From JAAUQA01 sp036351435 (GTDB lineage: Bacteria > Pseudomonadota > Gammaproteobacteria > Competibacterales > Competibacteraceae): 56,067 bases of DNA. The notes below the pieces were generated by a model. It was not told the DNA's origin, ran no database searches, and saw only the letters and a list, made by a program, of their open reading frames with translations. The DNA lies in the NCBI GenBank assembly GCA_036351435.1, contig JAZBPA010000074.1:1-56067 (forward strand). Direction: 5' to 3'. Every line of letters begins with the position of its first letter. Position 1 is the stretch's first letter. Of this stretch, positions 1-8,489 are shown in pieces. Both the position numbers and the translations under genes were made by a program.

Positions 1-1927
1 TCAGGTACCAATCTCCGTCAAACAGCGGATTCGGATCCCGACCTTCTGTCGCTCCTGATGACAGATAATGCGCTAACGGATTGATCCCCGTTGCTGCGAC
101 ATCGGGGTTTTGTTTCAGGTACCAATCTCCGTCAAACAGCGGATTCGGATCCCGACCCTCCGCCGCTCCTGACGATAGATAATGCGCTAACGGATTCGCC
201 CCCGTTGTTGCCACATCAGGGTTTTTCTCCAAATACCAATCATTGTCGAATATTCCAGATGCTCCAATGAGTTGATGCTCACTGCGTAGTCGGCGCCAGA
301 TTGAGAGCTTGCTAGGAAGCCGCAAAGTTACGCTCCACCAAATAAGCTTGATGGCAAATTTGAATCCATGTTCAAAAAATAGTATCCAGGTAAAACCCTT
401 ATGCAACCATTCAGCTGCACACCATATTTTGCTACGCTTAATACGTTCAATTTCGTTGCGTAATTGATCTGTTTCCTTGCGAGTTACTAACAGTTCCCCA
501 TTCAGGCTCTCTACCTCTAAGCGGTTGCCCGACAATTCTATTTCCAAGTGTTTTGCCTTCGAACGGCTCTTTAACAATTCCTCTTGGAATTGCTGTGCCT
601 TGGTCTGGCTATTTGAAACCTCTCGCTCCAAGCCTTGCACCTGCGAACGGCTGCTCGACAGTTCCCCTTCCAGCTGCTTTACCTGCGAACGGCTCTTTAA
701 CAATTCCTCTTGGAATTGCTGTGCCTTGGTCTGGCTATTTGATAATTCTTTTTGGAATTGCTGTGCCTTGGTCTGGCTATTTGAAACCTCTCGTTCCAAG
801 CTTTGCACCTGCGAACGGCTGCTCGACAGTTCCCCTTCCAACTGTTTTGCCTTTGACTGGCTTCCTGACAGATCTCTTCTCAGGTGTTGAATGTCTTGAG
901 TTTGTGAGTCTATTTTTTTGGCTTGTGAATCTATCTTTTCTTGTAATCGTGCTTCCTTAGCTGCACCTTTTGCCTCCGCTATCTCCCGGGTCGCACTCTG
1001 CTCAGCCCACAGCACCGTCTCAAATACGCCTGAGGCTTTATCAAACTCCTCGTAGATGGCGTCCAGCCTCTCGCAACAAATCATTGCAGCTTGTGGATGT
1101 GTCATCTCCAACAGCACGCGATAAGTACGCCTCACCCACTCCGCGACTTCCGGGTATGCATCAAGGTCCTCATTACGCTTGGAGTGATGACGATGACGCG
1201 TGCTTAAAAACGCTTCAATTTCTACCGTTGCCGCCGCCGATTGACGTGGCCACGTCACTAACAACTGGTCAGCTATGGTGTCAGTCACCTGCCGCCAATT
1301 GGCCAATAAATCATCGAAGGTGACTATGCATCGACGCAACCCCCGCGAGCCCCGCTCGGCTTCAAGCAGGTGCCGCAACCAAACCAGGCATGACTTCGCG
1401 GTCAAAAATCCATTGCGCTTTTTCAGTGACGCCGCCACTTCCAACGGGTTACGTACCGGTATTACCCCCAGCGGTGTTATGCCACACTCTTCCAACACTT
1501 GTATCCAAAGCGGTAGTAGTCGGCTTATCCGAGGATCTTTAATGACGAACAAAGGAGAATCCCCGAAATCCTCCATGAGGAAGTCGGTTAGGTGTCTGCG
1601 GTAACGTTCTGCCTCTAGCGACCTGAACCACCGTCTATTGATTCGGCGCCAGTCGTCCCATACCGAACCTGCCGATTGCAGAATTTCATTATGCAACGTC
1701 ATCAGGTCCCGGGATTCCCAGAAGCCCATTTCATTATCTTTTTGCTCGGGCAATAGATTCCCGGGCAGCCGGGCCCCGAGAAGACTGATTACCCGAGTCA
1801 ACGCCGAAGTCCCACTGCGATGCATCCCCATCACCAGGAGACACTGTCTTTCTCCCTCAGACTTAGAGTTCTCTGGAAGATAACCACGGGCCAGTTTCTG
1901 CGAAACGTTTTCTGTAATGGTATTCAT
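1..1927 (-). CDS. Sulfotransferase-like protein with coiled coil and C-terminal 38-residue repeats (partial)
   Basis: This frame is open from an ATG at 1927 to the left edge, so the C-terminus is missing. An in-frame TAA lies six bases before the ATG, which fixes the start. Residues about 28-300 resemble the sulfotransferase family: the phosphosulfate-binding loop GMHRSGTSAL is at residues 34-43, and a second PAPS-type motif, VIPVRNPLEVAASL, follows. Next come ten 14-residue heptad units (about residues 354-493) forming a long coiled coil, a hydrophobic aromatic stretch near residues 510-535, and repeats of the type DWYLxxNPDVA...NPLAHYLSSGA. Such repeats are known from proteins that make or modify surface polysaccharide. 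I infer sulfation or handling of an extracellular glycan at the membrane; the substrate is unknown. No good Shine-Dalgarno sequence precedes the start. Confidence 0.8.
   Translation of the reverse strand, partial: MNTITENVSQKLARGYLPENSKSEGERQCLLVMGMHRSGTSALTRVISLLGARLPGNLLPEQKDNEMGFWESRDLMTLHNEILQSAGSVWDDWRRINRRWFRSLEAERYRRHLTDFLMEDFGDSPLFVIKDPRISRLLPLWIQVLEECGITPLGVIPVRNPLEVAASLKKRNGFLTAKSCLVWLRHLLEAERGSRGLRRCIVTFDDLLANWRQVTDTIADQLLVTWPRQSAAATVEIEAFLSTRHRHHSKRNEDLDAYPEVAEWVRRTYRVLLEMTHPQAAMICCERLDAIYEEFDKASGVFETVLWAEQSATREIAEAKGAAKEARLQEKIDSQAKKIDSQTQDIQHLRRDLSGSQSKAKQLEGELSSSRSQVQSLEREVSNSQTKAQQFQKELSNSQTKAQQFQEELLKSRSQVKQLEGELSSSRSQVQGLEREVSNSQTKAQQFQEELLKSRSKAKHLEIELSGNRLEVESLNGELLVTRKETDQLRNEIERIKRSKIWCAAEWLHKGFTWILFFEHGFKFAIKLIWWSVTLRLPSKLSIWRRLRSEHQLIGASGIFDNDWYLEKNPDVATTGANPLAHYLSSGAAEGRDPNPLFDGDWYLKQNPDVAATGINPLAHYLSSGATEGRDPNPLFDGDWYL
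2..290 (-). repeat. Tandem 114-bp coding repeats (38 residues each)
   Basis: Unit 2-115 and unit 116-229 are nearly identical, and a diverged copy starts at 230. The period is exactly 114 bp, so the reading frame of the sulfotransferase-like gene is kept. Each unit encodes the DWYL...NPDVA...HYLSSGA...GRDPNPLFDG module. The array runs off the left edge, so the copy number is unknown. Confidence 0.9.
449..868 (-). repeat. Ten 42-bp heptad-repeat units (coiled coil)
   Basis: Ten consecutive 14-residue units, each two heptads, of the type SNSQTKAQQFQEEL, SSSRSQVQGLEREV and LKSRSQVKQLEGEL. Some are almost identical at DNA level: the block at 561-614 recurs at 687-741, and the block at 609-670 recurs near 777-838. 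This points to unequal crossing-over in multiples of 42 bp. Length variation between strains is likely but cannot be seen here. Confidence 0.9.
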
Positions 1928-2148
1928 GCAAGCTTATAACTTATTGAAATAAAAGATTATTATTTTTTGATTGCCACTATTCTCACTCGGTTGACGTACC
2001 GAATGAGAGCATGCGCAAGTGCGCACCGTCCTGACAATTGCAACCTTCATGACATAAAAGGTATGCACAATATTACCTTTTTTGATGTAAGGGTCACATC
2101 TGCTCACGGTTATGGACAAAACAATCCACATTCATCTGGAGTCTGCCT

Positions 2149-4368
2149 ATGTTACGTGTATTTACTGCCAGTATCTTACTCTCGTTGTGCGCGGTACCGG
2201 TTCTGGCCAACGATTTGAATATCGATTTCCTCAGTCGCATCACTATCGGTGGTGAGGGTGCTGCTGAAATCAGCAGTTACGATCCTGCCAGCCAACGACT
2301 GTTTGTAACCAACGGTGATACAGCCGCCCTGGACATCATTGATTTGAGCAATCCTGCCATGCCGATTGAAATTACGTCCATTCCTATCGCTACCCTAAGC
2401 GGCGGTAATCCCGTGGATGGCCTCACCAGCGTTGCAGTGAAAAATGGCCTCGTGGCTGTGGCCCTGGCTGCTGATCCGGAGCAAGACCCCGGTTATGTGG
2501 CGGTATTAGATACTAACGGCAGCTTATTGTTTTCCGTCACTGTTGGCGCATTACCGGATATGGTGACCTTCACGCCCGACGGCGACAAAATTCTGGTCGC
2601 CAATGAAGGCGAACCAAACGGCAGCGATCCAGATGCGTCTATCGGTATCATTGATTTGGCTGATGACGGCCTCAGCGCCACAGTAGCCCTAGCGTCTTTT
2701 AGCAGTTTCAACGGCATGGAAGAGATGCTGCGCGCTGAGGGTGTGCGCCTGTTTCCCGGTAAAACCACCGCTCAGGATGTGGAGCCGGAATATATCGCTA
2801 TATCTCCTGACGGTAGCACGGCCTTCGTGACCTTACAGGAAGCGAATTCCCTGGCTGTGGTGGATATCGCCAGCGCCACGGTGACCGACATCGTACCGCT
2901 TGGTTCCAAGGATCACAGCCTACCCGGCAATGGTCTCGATCCCAGCGACGAAGACGGCGGCATCAATATTGCGAACTGGCCGGTATTCGGTCTGTATATG
3001 CCTGACGCCATTGCTGCCTACGCCGTGGATGGCGAGACTTATCTAGTTACCGCCAATGAAGGTGATGCACGCGATGAAGACGCGCGCATTAGCGACTTGA
3101 TGTTGGACCCGACAGCATTTCCCGATGCCGCTACCCTGCAGGTCGAAGCCAATCTGGGACGGTTGGAAGTCTCCACCATTGACGGCGATACTGACGGCGA
3201 CGGCGACTATGATCAATTATTCGCTTACGGCGCACGTTCCTTCACCATCTGGAACAGCAGTGCGAATGTCCTGTTCGACAGCGGCGATGAATTTGCTCAG
3301 ATTCTGGCTACACTGGCCGACACTGAGGGCAACCCCGATTTGTTTCCCGATGGGCGCAGTGATAACAAAGGTTCTGAACCCGAAGGTGTCACGGTCGGTA
3401 AGGTAGGGGGGCGTTATTACGCCTTTATCGGTCTGGAGCGTGCCAACGGTATCATGGTCTATGATGTGACCGACCCTAATGCACCCAGCTTTGTCGATTA
3501 TCTGTTTAATGACATAGATGTCGGCCCCGAGGGCGTATTGTTTATTCCTGCCAGCGACAGTTCTACTTGTACGGCACTGCTGGTAGTAACAAATGAAATC
3601 AGCGGCACCGTCACCACCTATGCGTTGTATCCCAAGGGGTTAGGCGGTCGATTCGGTGTTTACCGATCAATCAGCAGGCAGTTCTATCGCGACAGCAACG
3701 GAAACGGCACCTGGCAAGGCAATAAAGATCTAGTATTCGGGCCTTGGGGCACCAGTGGAGATCTAAGCTTTACCGGCGATTTCAACGGCGATTGCGTAGC
3801 TGAAATCGGCACCTTCCGCTCCAGCGCTCAACAAGCCTATGTTGACACCAGCGGCGATGGCAGCTGGCAAAGCAATGCGGATAGCGTCATCAACCTCGCA
3901 CCCGTTGCTCATCCTGGCGATATACCGGTAGCTGGCAATCCGTTTGGTACGGGTACTGTTTTGGCCTTATATCGTCCCAGTACCAGTGTGTTTCTGTTTG
4001 CTGACGGCTCTGCCACCGAACCGTTTGGCAATCCCGGAGATCGCCCTTTTATGGGTGATTTCAATGGCGACGGCATTGATGAGATTGGGGTATACCGTCC
4101 CGACGGCCACTTTCTAGTCGATCTCAATAACGATTTTGTTTGGAATCCCGCCCAAGATGCCATGTATGGTCCGTTTGGTGCTCCACAGGACTGGCCGGTG
4201 ATCGCTGATTGGAGCGGCAACGGTAGCGATGACATCGGAACGTACCGTCCCGCTTCAGGACGGCTATTTACCGATCAGGATGGTAATCGGGTTTGGAACG
4301 TTGATCAGGATGGCGCTGATGGCCCATTTGGTATTCCTGGCGATCAACCCGTAGTTTTTGTCCCTTAA
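2149..4368 (+). CDS. Secreted choice-of-anchor I beta-propeller protein with FG-GAP-like repeats
   Basis: 739 residues. A Sec signal peptide is clear (residues 1-20, ending AVPVLA). Residues about 25-480 match the choice-of-anchor I family, a beta-propeller-like extracellular domain with phrases such as SPDGSTAFVTLQEANSLAVV and VTANEGDARDEDARI. A calcium-loop sequence, DTDGDGDYDQ, lies near residue 346. The C-terminal 240 residues hold repeats of the FG-GAP/VCBS kind (GDFNGDGIDEIGVYRP, ADWSGNGSDDIGTYRP), which usually bind calcium. No sorting tail or membrane anchor is visible after them. CTGGAG about 10 bases before the ATG serves as ribosome binding site. It diverges from the sulfotransferase-like gene across about 220 bp. 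The exact role is unknown; some relatives are annotated as alkaline phosphatase-like. Confidence 0.8.
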   Translation: MLRVFTASILLSLCAVPVLANDLNIDFLSRITIGGEGAAEISSYDPASQRLFVTNGDTAALDIIDLSNPAMPIEITSIPIATLSGGNPVDGLTSVAVKNGLVAVALAADPEQDPGYVAVLDTNGSLLFSVTVGALPDMVTFTPDGDKILVANEGEPNGSDPDASIGIIDLADDGLSATVALASFSSFNGMEEMLRAEGVRLFPGKTTAQDVEPEYIAISPDGSTAFVTLQEANSLAVVDIASATVTDIVPLGSKDHSLPGNGLDPSDEDGGINIANWPVFGLYMPDAIAAYAVDGETYLVTANEGDARDEDARISDLMLDPTAFPDAATLQVEANLGRLEVSTIDGDTDGDGDYDQLFAYGARSFTIWNSSANVLFDSGDEFAQILATLADTEGNPDLFPDGRSDNKGSEPEGVTVGKVGGRYYAFIGLERANGIMVYDVTDPNAPSFVDYLFNDIDVGPEGVLFIPASDSSTCTALLVVTNEISGTVTTYALYPKGLGGRFGVYRSISRQFYRDSNGNGTWQGNKDLVFGPWGTSGDLSFTGDFNGDCVAEIGTFRSSAQQAYVDTSGDGSWQSNADSVINLAPVAHPGDIPVAGNPFGTGTVLALYRPSTSVFLFADGSATEPFGNPGDRPFMGDFNGDGIDEIGVYRPDGHFLVDLNNDFVWNPAQDAMYGPFGAPQDWPVIADWSGNGSDDIGTYRPASGRLFTDQDGNRVWNVDQDGADGPFGIPGDQPVVFVP

Positions 4369-4383
4369 GTTTCAAGTTCCTTC

Positions 4384-4404
4384 GGGGCCGCGCAACGTGG
4401 CCCC
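4384..4404 (+). terminator. Hairpin after the beta-propeller gene
   Basis: GGGGCC (4384-4389) pairs with GGCCCC (4399-4404) across a 9-base loop, 16 bases after the stop codon. The following bases (AGTCTTTCC) are only weakly T-rich, so termination may be partial. Confidence 0.5.
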
Positions 4405-4793
4405 AGTCTTTCCTACCGTCTATATTGGATAACTTTGCGTAAACCCTTCGCAGTTCAGATTGGACTCGGTAAAGTATCCATCACAGCATTCAACCCGCAG
4501 AGAAACTTGTCAGTTTAAGCGTTAACGACCCGCCGCATGATCGGAGTAATCCAACCACTGCCAATCATTAATTTTGTGTGCCGAACCTGTCCAGCCCCCC
4601 AGATCGGCGGGATTGTGCGCTTTTCCAAAGTCCGAGCCGAACAGGGCACCAAGTTGGAACGGGAGCTGGAAGCGGCGGAGAAGTTTGCGGACGATGCCGT
4701 TTCGTTACACTGAGGCAGTCAAAAAAACCACGCTGCACCGCTCACTATAAAGCACAAGTCCAGGAAGCCAATAGCGCTGTTGAAAGCAGCTAA
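4405..4793. other. Gene-poor stretch before dppA
   Basis: No well-supported gene is seen here. Only a weak 58-codon frame (4537-4713) and, further on, the dpp promoter candidate stand out. A plus-strand open frame at 4578-4793 has a low-complexity composition unlike a protein and looks like chance. Confidence 0.5.
4537..4713 (+). CDS. Possible small hypothetical protein or gene remnant, 58 aa
   Basis: ATG at 4537, stop at 4711-4713. The second half (IGGIVRFSKVRAEQGTKLER, then ELEAAEKFADDAVSLH) has the composition of a genuine charged helical protein, while the first half looks random. No Shine-Dalgarno sequence precedes the ATG. It may be the tail of a decayed gene. I do not recognise the family. 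Confidence 0.25.
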   Translation: MIGVIQPLPIINFVCRTCPAPQIGGIVRFSKVRAEQGTKLERELEAAEKFADDAVSLH

Positions 4794-4823
4794 TTGGTTG
4801 CACTCAAAGTGTTCACCTATACT
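4794..4823 (+). promoter_or_regulatory. Candidate sigma-70 promoter of the dpp operon
   Basis: TTGGTT (4794-4799), 18-bp spacer, TATACT (4818-4823). The -10 matches consensus at five of six positions; the -35 is weak. It lies 36 bases before the dppA start. Confidence 0.35.
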
Positions 4824-4859
4824 GAAACTGTTTTATAAACCAAAGTTAGGAGAGTGAAC

Positions 4860-6449
4860 ATGCAACGAATTCTCATAGCGCTGGGACTGAGCTTGTGCGT
4901 AGCCGCCGGGCCAGCCTTTGCAGCGAAGACCCTGGTATTTTGCTCGGAAGGCAGCCCGGAGGGTTTTAATCCTCAGTTCTATACTGCCGGCACCACGTTC
5001 GATGCCACCTCCCGGGCGATTTTCGAAGGGTTGGTGAAATTTGAGCGCGGCACCACCATTAGTGGGCCGGGGTTGGCTGAAAGCTGGGAAATATCCGAAG
5101 ATGGCCTGCAATACACCTTCAAGTTGCGCAAGGGCGTTAAATTCCACACCACCAAAGACTTCACACCCAGCCGGGATTTCAACGCCGACGATGTGATTTT
5201 TTCATTCGAGCGGCAACTAAAGGAAGATCATCCTTATCACAAAGTTTCCGGTGGCACCTATGAGTATTTCAACTCAATGAGTATGCCGGATCTGATCAAG
5301 TCCATTGAAAAGGTGGATGACTACACTGTGCGCTTCAACCTGAATCGCCCCGAAGCGCCTCTTATCGCCAATTTAGGGATGGACTTCGCATCCATCTTCT
5401 CCGCCGAATATGCTGACCAGCTGATGAAGGCGGGCACACCCGAACAACTTGACCTTAAACCAGTGGGCACGGGAGCATTCCAATTGGTGAACTACCAAAA
5501 AGATGCCGTGATTCGCTACAAAGCTCATCCCGATTACTGGGGCGGCAAAGTACCGGTCGATACCCTGGTGTTTTCCATTACCCCCGATGCTTCGGTGCGC
5601 TACGCCAAGTTAAAAGCCGGCGAATGTCATGTGATGCCGTATCCGAATCCTGCCGATTTAGAAGCGATGCGTACCGACCCAGACCTTAATTTATTAGAAA
5701 AAGAAGGGCTGAATGTAGGCTATTTGGCTTTCAATACCGAAAAAGAACCGTACACCGACAAGCGGGTCCGCCAGGCACTGAGCTTAGCCATCAACAAATC
5801 GGCGATCATCGACGCGGTGTTCCAGGGCGCGGGCAAAGTCGCCAAGAACCCTATCCCACCGACAATTTGGTCTTATAACGAAGATATTAAGGATTACCCC
5901 TACGATCCTGAGAAAGCTAAGAAACTGTTAGCCGAAGCGGGTTTTCCTGATGGCTTCGAAACTGATATCTGGGCTATGCCTGTGCAACGTCCTTACAACC
6001 CCAACGCCCGGCGGATGGCGGAAATGATTCAGGCGGATTGGGACAAAGTCGGTGTTAAAGCCAAGATCGTATCTTTTGAATGGGGTGAGTATCTCAAGCG
6101 CAGTAAAGAAGGCGAGCACCAGACGGTATTGTTGGGTTGGACCGGGGATAATGGTGATCCCGATAATTTCCTGGCCGTGCTGTTGGGCTGCGATGGGGTG
6201 GGCAGTGCCAATCGTGCCCGTTGGTGCCACAAGCCGTTTGAGGATTTGATCCAGCAGGCCAAACGGGTGAGTGATCAAGACGAACGGATCAATCTTTATA
6301 AGCAGGCTCAAGCTGTATTCAAGGAAGAAGCACCGTGGGTAACTATCGCGCATTCCGTGGTATTTCAGCCGGTCCGTAAGGAAGTGGTGGATTTTCGTAT
6401 TGATCCCTTTGGGGGCAATATCTTCTACGGCGTCGATCTGAATCAGTGA
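4860..6449 (+). CDS. dppA: Periplasmic dipeptide-binding protein DppA
   Basis: 529 residues, close to the 535 of E. coli DppA. The signal peptide is residues 1-21 (ending GPAFA). The mature protein opens KTLVFCSEGSPEGFNPQFY and keeps family stretches such as YHKVSGGTYEYF, VFSITPDASVRYAKLK and AMPVQRPYNPNARRMAEM, so this is DppA rather than a generic oligopeptide-binding protein. It captures dipeptides in the periplasm and delivers them to DppBC. The ATG at 4860 is chosen because AGGAG (4848-4852) lies seven bases upstream; the GTG at 4854 is too close to it. It is the first gene of dppABCDF and is followed by a strong hairpin, which would favour a high level of the binding protein. Confidence 0.95.
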   Translation: MQRILIALGLSLCVAAGPAFAAKTLVFCSEGSPEGFNPQFYTAGTTFDATSRAIFEGLVKFERGTTISGPGLAESWEISEDGLQYTFKLRKGVKFHTTKDFTPSRDFNADDVIFSFERQLKEDHPYHKVSGGTYEYFNSMSMPDLIKSIEKVDDYTVRFNLNRPEAPLIANLGMDFASIFSAEYADQLMKAGTPEQLDLKPVGTGAFQLVNYQKDAVIRYKAHPDYWGGKVPVDTLVFSITPDASVRYAKLKAGECHVMPYPNPADLEAMRTDPDLNLLEKEGLNVGYLAFNTEKEPYTDKRVRQALSLAINKSAIIDAVFQGAGKVAKNPIPPTIWSYNEDIKDYPYDPEKAKKLLAEAGFPDGFETDIWAMPVQRPYNPNARRMAEMIQADWDKVGVKAKIVSFEWGEYLKRSKEGEHQTVLLGWTGDNGDPDNFLAVLLGCDGVGSANRARWCHKPFEDLIQQAKRVSDQDERINLYKQAQAVFKEEAPWVTIAHSVVFQPVRKEVVDFRIDPFGGNIFYGVDLNQ

Positions 6450-6465
6450 TCATTACCGAGTTATC

Positions 6466-6489
6466 CGCTCTCCCCCAACGGGGAGAGCG
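6466..6489 (+). terminator. Perfect 10-bp hairpin between dppA and dppB
   Basis: CGCTCTCCCC (6466-6475) pairs perfectly with GGGGAGAGCG (6480-6489) over a 4-base loop. No T-run follows. In binding-protein operons such hairpins usually stabilise the 5' mRNA or partly end transcription, leaving more DppA than permease. That role is inferred. Confidence 0.6.
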
Positions 6490-6555
6490 TTGTCACTCAC
6501 TGTTTCGCTTCCTACCACTCGTTCATAACGTGCGCAGACAGCCGGGCAAATCGTC

Positions 6556-7566
6556 ATGATTGCATTCATCCTCCGTCGTCTTGGGTTGTTACTGCCGACC
6601 TTTATTGGCGTGACCCTGATCGCCTTTGCTTTGATTCACCTTATCCCCGGCGATCCTATTGAACTGATGGCCGGTGAGCGCGGGATTGATCCGGCTCGTC
6701 ACGCCCTGTTGCGAGCCGAACTTGGTTTCGACCAACCGTTATGGCAGCAGTATTTTTCGTATGTGTTCAATATTTTTCAGGGTGATCTAGGGAATTCCCT
6801 AGTGACCCGTGCCCCGGTGTTACACGAATTTTTCACCCTATTCCCAGCGACCATTGAGCTTTCTTTTTTTGCCATGGTGTTTGCCATGTGCGTGGGCCTG
6901 CCGGTGGGAATCCTCGCCGCAGTCAAACGTGGATCGGTATTCGACCATACCGTGATGGGTGCCTCGCTAGTGGGATATTCAATGCCCATTTTCTGGTGGG
7001 CCTTGTTGTTGATTCTGCTGTTCTCAGTCAACCTGGGTTGGACTCCGGTCTCCGGGCGAATATCGGTGCTGTTTTGGGTCGAACCGGTCACCGGTTTCAT
7101 GCTGATCGATACCTTGCTGGCCGGCGATACCGAGGCATTTTGGTCGGCGTTACAACATTTGATTCTGCCCGCCATCGTGTTGGGTACCATTCCTTTGGCG
7201 GTGATTGCCCGCATGACCCGCTCGGCCATGATGGAGGTAGTGCGGGAAGATTATATTCGCGTCGCCCGTGCTAAGGGCCTGTCACCCATGCGAGTGATTA
7301 CCGTTCATGCACTGCGCAACGCGCTGATTCCGGTGGTGACCGTCATCGGCCTACAGGTCGGGGTGTTGCTGGCGGGCGCTATTCTGACCGAAACGATTTT
7401 TGCCTGGCCGGGAGTCGGCAAGTGGCTGGTGGATTCTATCCAACGGCGGGATTATCCCTCGGTGCAGGGCGGTATTTTGCTGATCGCTACGGTGGTGATG
7501 CTGGTCAATCTGATTGTCGATTTGCTCTACGGGCTCATCAATCCGCGCATCCGTCATGCCCGTTGA
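6556..7566 (+). CDS. dppB: Dipeptide ABC transporter permease DppB
   Basis: 336 residues, the usual length. The N-terminus (LRRLGLLLPTFIGVTLIAFA) is the typical first membrane helix of DppB/OppB permeases, followed by the GDPIELMAGERGIDP segment. The cytoplasmic EAA loop that docks on the ATPases reads REDYIRVARAKGLSPMRVI. Further membrane helices follow to the C-terminus. It forms the inner-membrane channel with DppC. It starts 106 bases after dppA, beyond the hairpin, and 20 bases before dppC. No strong ribosome binding site is seen, and no other start fits the family N-terminus better. Confidence 0.95.
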   Translation: MIAFILRRLGLLLPTFIGVTLIAFALIHLIPGDPIELMAGERGIDPARHALLRAELGFDQPLWQQYFSYVFNIFQGDLGNSLVTRAPVLHEFFTLFPATIELSFFAMVFAMCVGLPVGILAAVKRGSVFDHTVMGASLVGYSMPIFWWALLLILLFSVNLGWTPVSGRISVLFWVEPVTGFMLIDTLLAGDTEAFWSALQHLILPAIVLGTIPLAVIARMTRSAMMEVVREDYIRVARAKGLSPMRVITVHALRNALIPVVTVIGLQVGVLLAGAILTETIFAWPGVGKWLVDSIQRRDYPSVQGGILLIATVVMLVNLIVDLLYGLINPRIRHAR

Positions 7567-7586
7567 CCCCATGAACAAGGTGCATT

Positions 7587-8489
7587 ATGTCTGAGACACC
7601 GGTATTTGCAGAATCAGTTCCAGCAGCTCCGCCCGGTCCGCTGCGGGAGTTCTGGCAATACTTCAGCCAAAACAAAGGTGCAGTGGCCGGCTTGGGGGTC
7701 ATTGTGGTGATGGTGCTGACGGCTTTATTCGCGCCGTTGTTAGCTCCTTATGATCCCCATGAACAATTCCGCGATGCTTTGCTGTCCCCCCCGTTCTGGG
7801 AGGATGGCGGCTCGACGCGCTTTTTGTTGGGTACTGACGATGTGGGCCGCGATATGTTGTCGCGCTTGATTTACGGTGCACGAGTGTCGTTGCTGGTAGG
7901 TTGCATCGTGGTCACGCTATCGCTGGCTGCCGGAGTCATTCTGGGACTGGTCGCCGGTTTTTTCCGGGGCTTGGTGGAAAACCTGATCATGCGTTTGATG
8001 GATGTGATGCTGGCTTTGCCCAGCCTGCTGCTGGCCATCGCCATCGTCGCTATCCTTGGCCCCAGTCTGGCCAATGCGATGGTCGCCATCGCTATCGTGG
8101 TATTGCCCCATTACGTGCGACTGACCCGCGCCGCTGTGATTGCCGAAACGACCCGGGATTACGTCATCGCTAGTCAGGTGGCCGGCGCCGGTCTGTTGCG
8201 CCAGATGTTCATCAACGTGTTACCGAACTGCATGGCACCCCTGATCGTGCAGGCAACGTTGGGTTTTTCCTCGGCCATCTTGGACGCTGCAGCATTGGGC
8301 TTTCTGGGCTTGGGTGCGCAACCGCCAACCCCGGAGTGGGGCACCATGTTGGCCGATGCCCGGCAATTCATTCAACGCGCTTGGTGGGTGGTGACTTTCC
8401 CCGGACTCGCGATCCTGGTCACGGTGCTGGCCTTCAATCTCATGGGCGACGGTCTGCGCGACGCTCTGGACCCCCGGTTGAAACGCTAA
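7587..8489 (+). CDS. dppC: Dipeptide ABC transporter permease DppC
   Basis: 300 residues. It has the OppC-type N-terminal segment (FWQYFSQNKGAVAGLGVIVV) with the first membrane helix, then LLGTDDVGRDMLSRLIYGAR, a hallmark of DppC/OppC, and several more helices. The EAA loop is TTRDYVIASQVAGAG. The C-terminus ends GDGLRDALDPRLKR, as in the family. AAGGTG eight bases before the ATG is the ribosome binding site. Its TAA overlaps the dppD ATG (TAATG), so the two are translationally coupled. It pairs with DppB as the transmembrane pore. Confidence 0.95.
   Translation: MSETPVFAESVPAAPPGPLREFWQYFSQNKGAVAGLGVIVVMVLTALFAPLLAPYDPHEQFRDALLSPPFWEDGGSTRFLLGTDDVGRDMLSRLIYGARVSLLVGCIVVTLSLAAGVILGLVAGFFRGLVENLIMRLMDVMLALPSLLLAIAIVAILGPSLANAMVAIAIVVLPHYVRLTRAAVIAETTRDYVIASQVAGAGLLRQMFINVLPNCMAPLIVQATLGFSSAILDAAALGFLGLGAQPPTPEWGTMLADARQFIQRAWWVVTFPGLAILVTVLAFNLMGDGLRDALDPRLKR

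Noticed and set aside
1..300. Regular direct repeats that might be a CRISPR array
   Set aside because: The period is 114 bp with no unique spacers, and the copies code in frame for a 38-residue module.
449..868. 42-bp repeats on both strands as a DNA element or open plus-strand genes
   Set aside because: They encode heptads of the minus-strand gene; the plus-strand frames are mirror images with an unlikely amino-acid make-up.
970..1883. Three plus-strand open frames
   Set aside because: They lie opposite the sulfotransferase domain and have no family resemblance.
4578..4793. 71-codon plus-strand frame
   Set aside because: Composition is random and no ribosome binding site is seen; the overlapping frame 4537-4713 is more protein-like.
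8336..8488. Longer start for dppD
   Set aside because: The extension lies entirely within dppC; ATG 8489 matches the family N-terminus and is coupled to the dppC stop.
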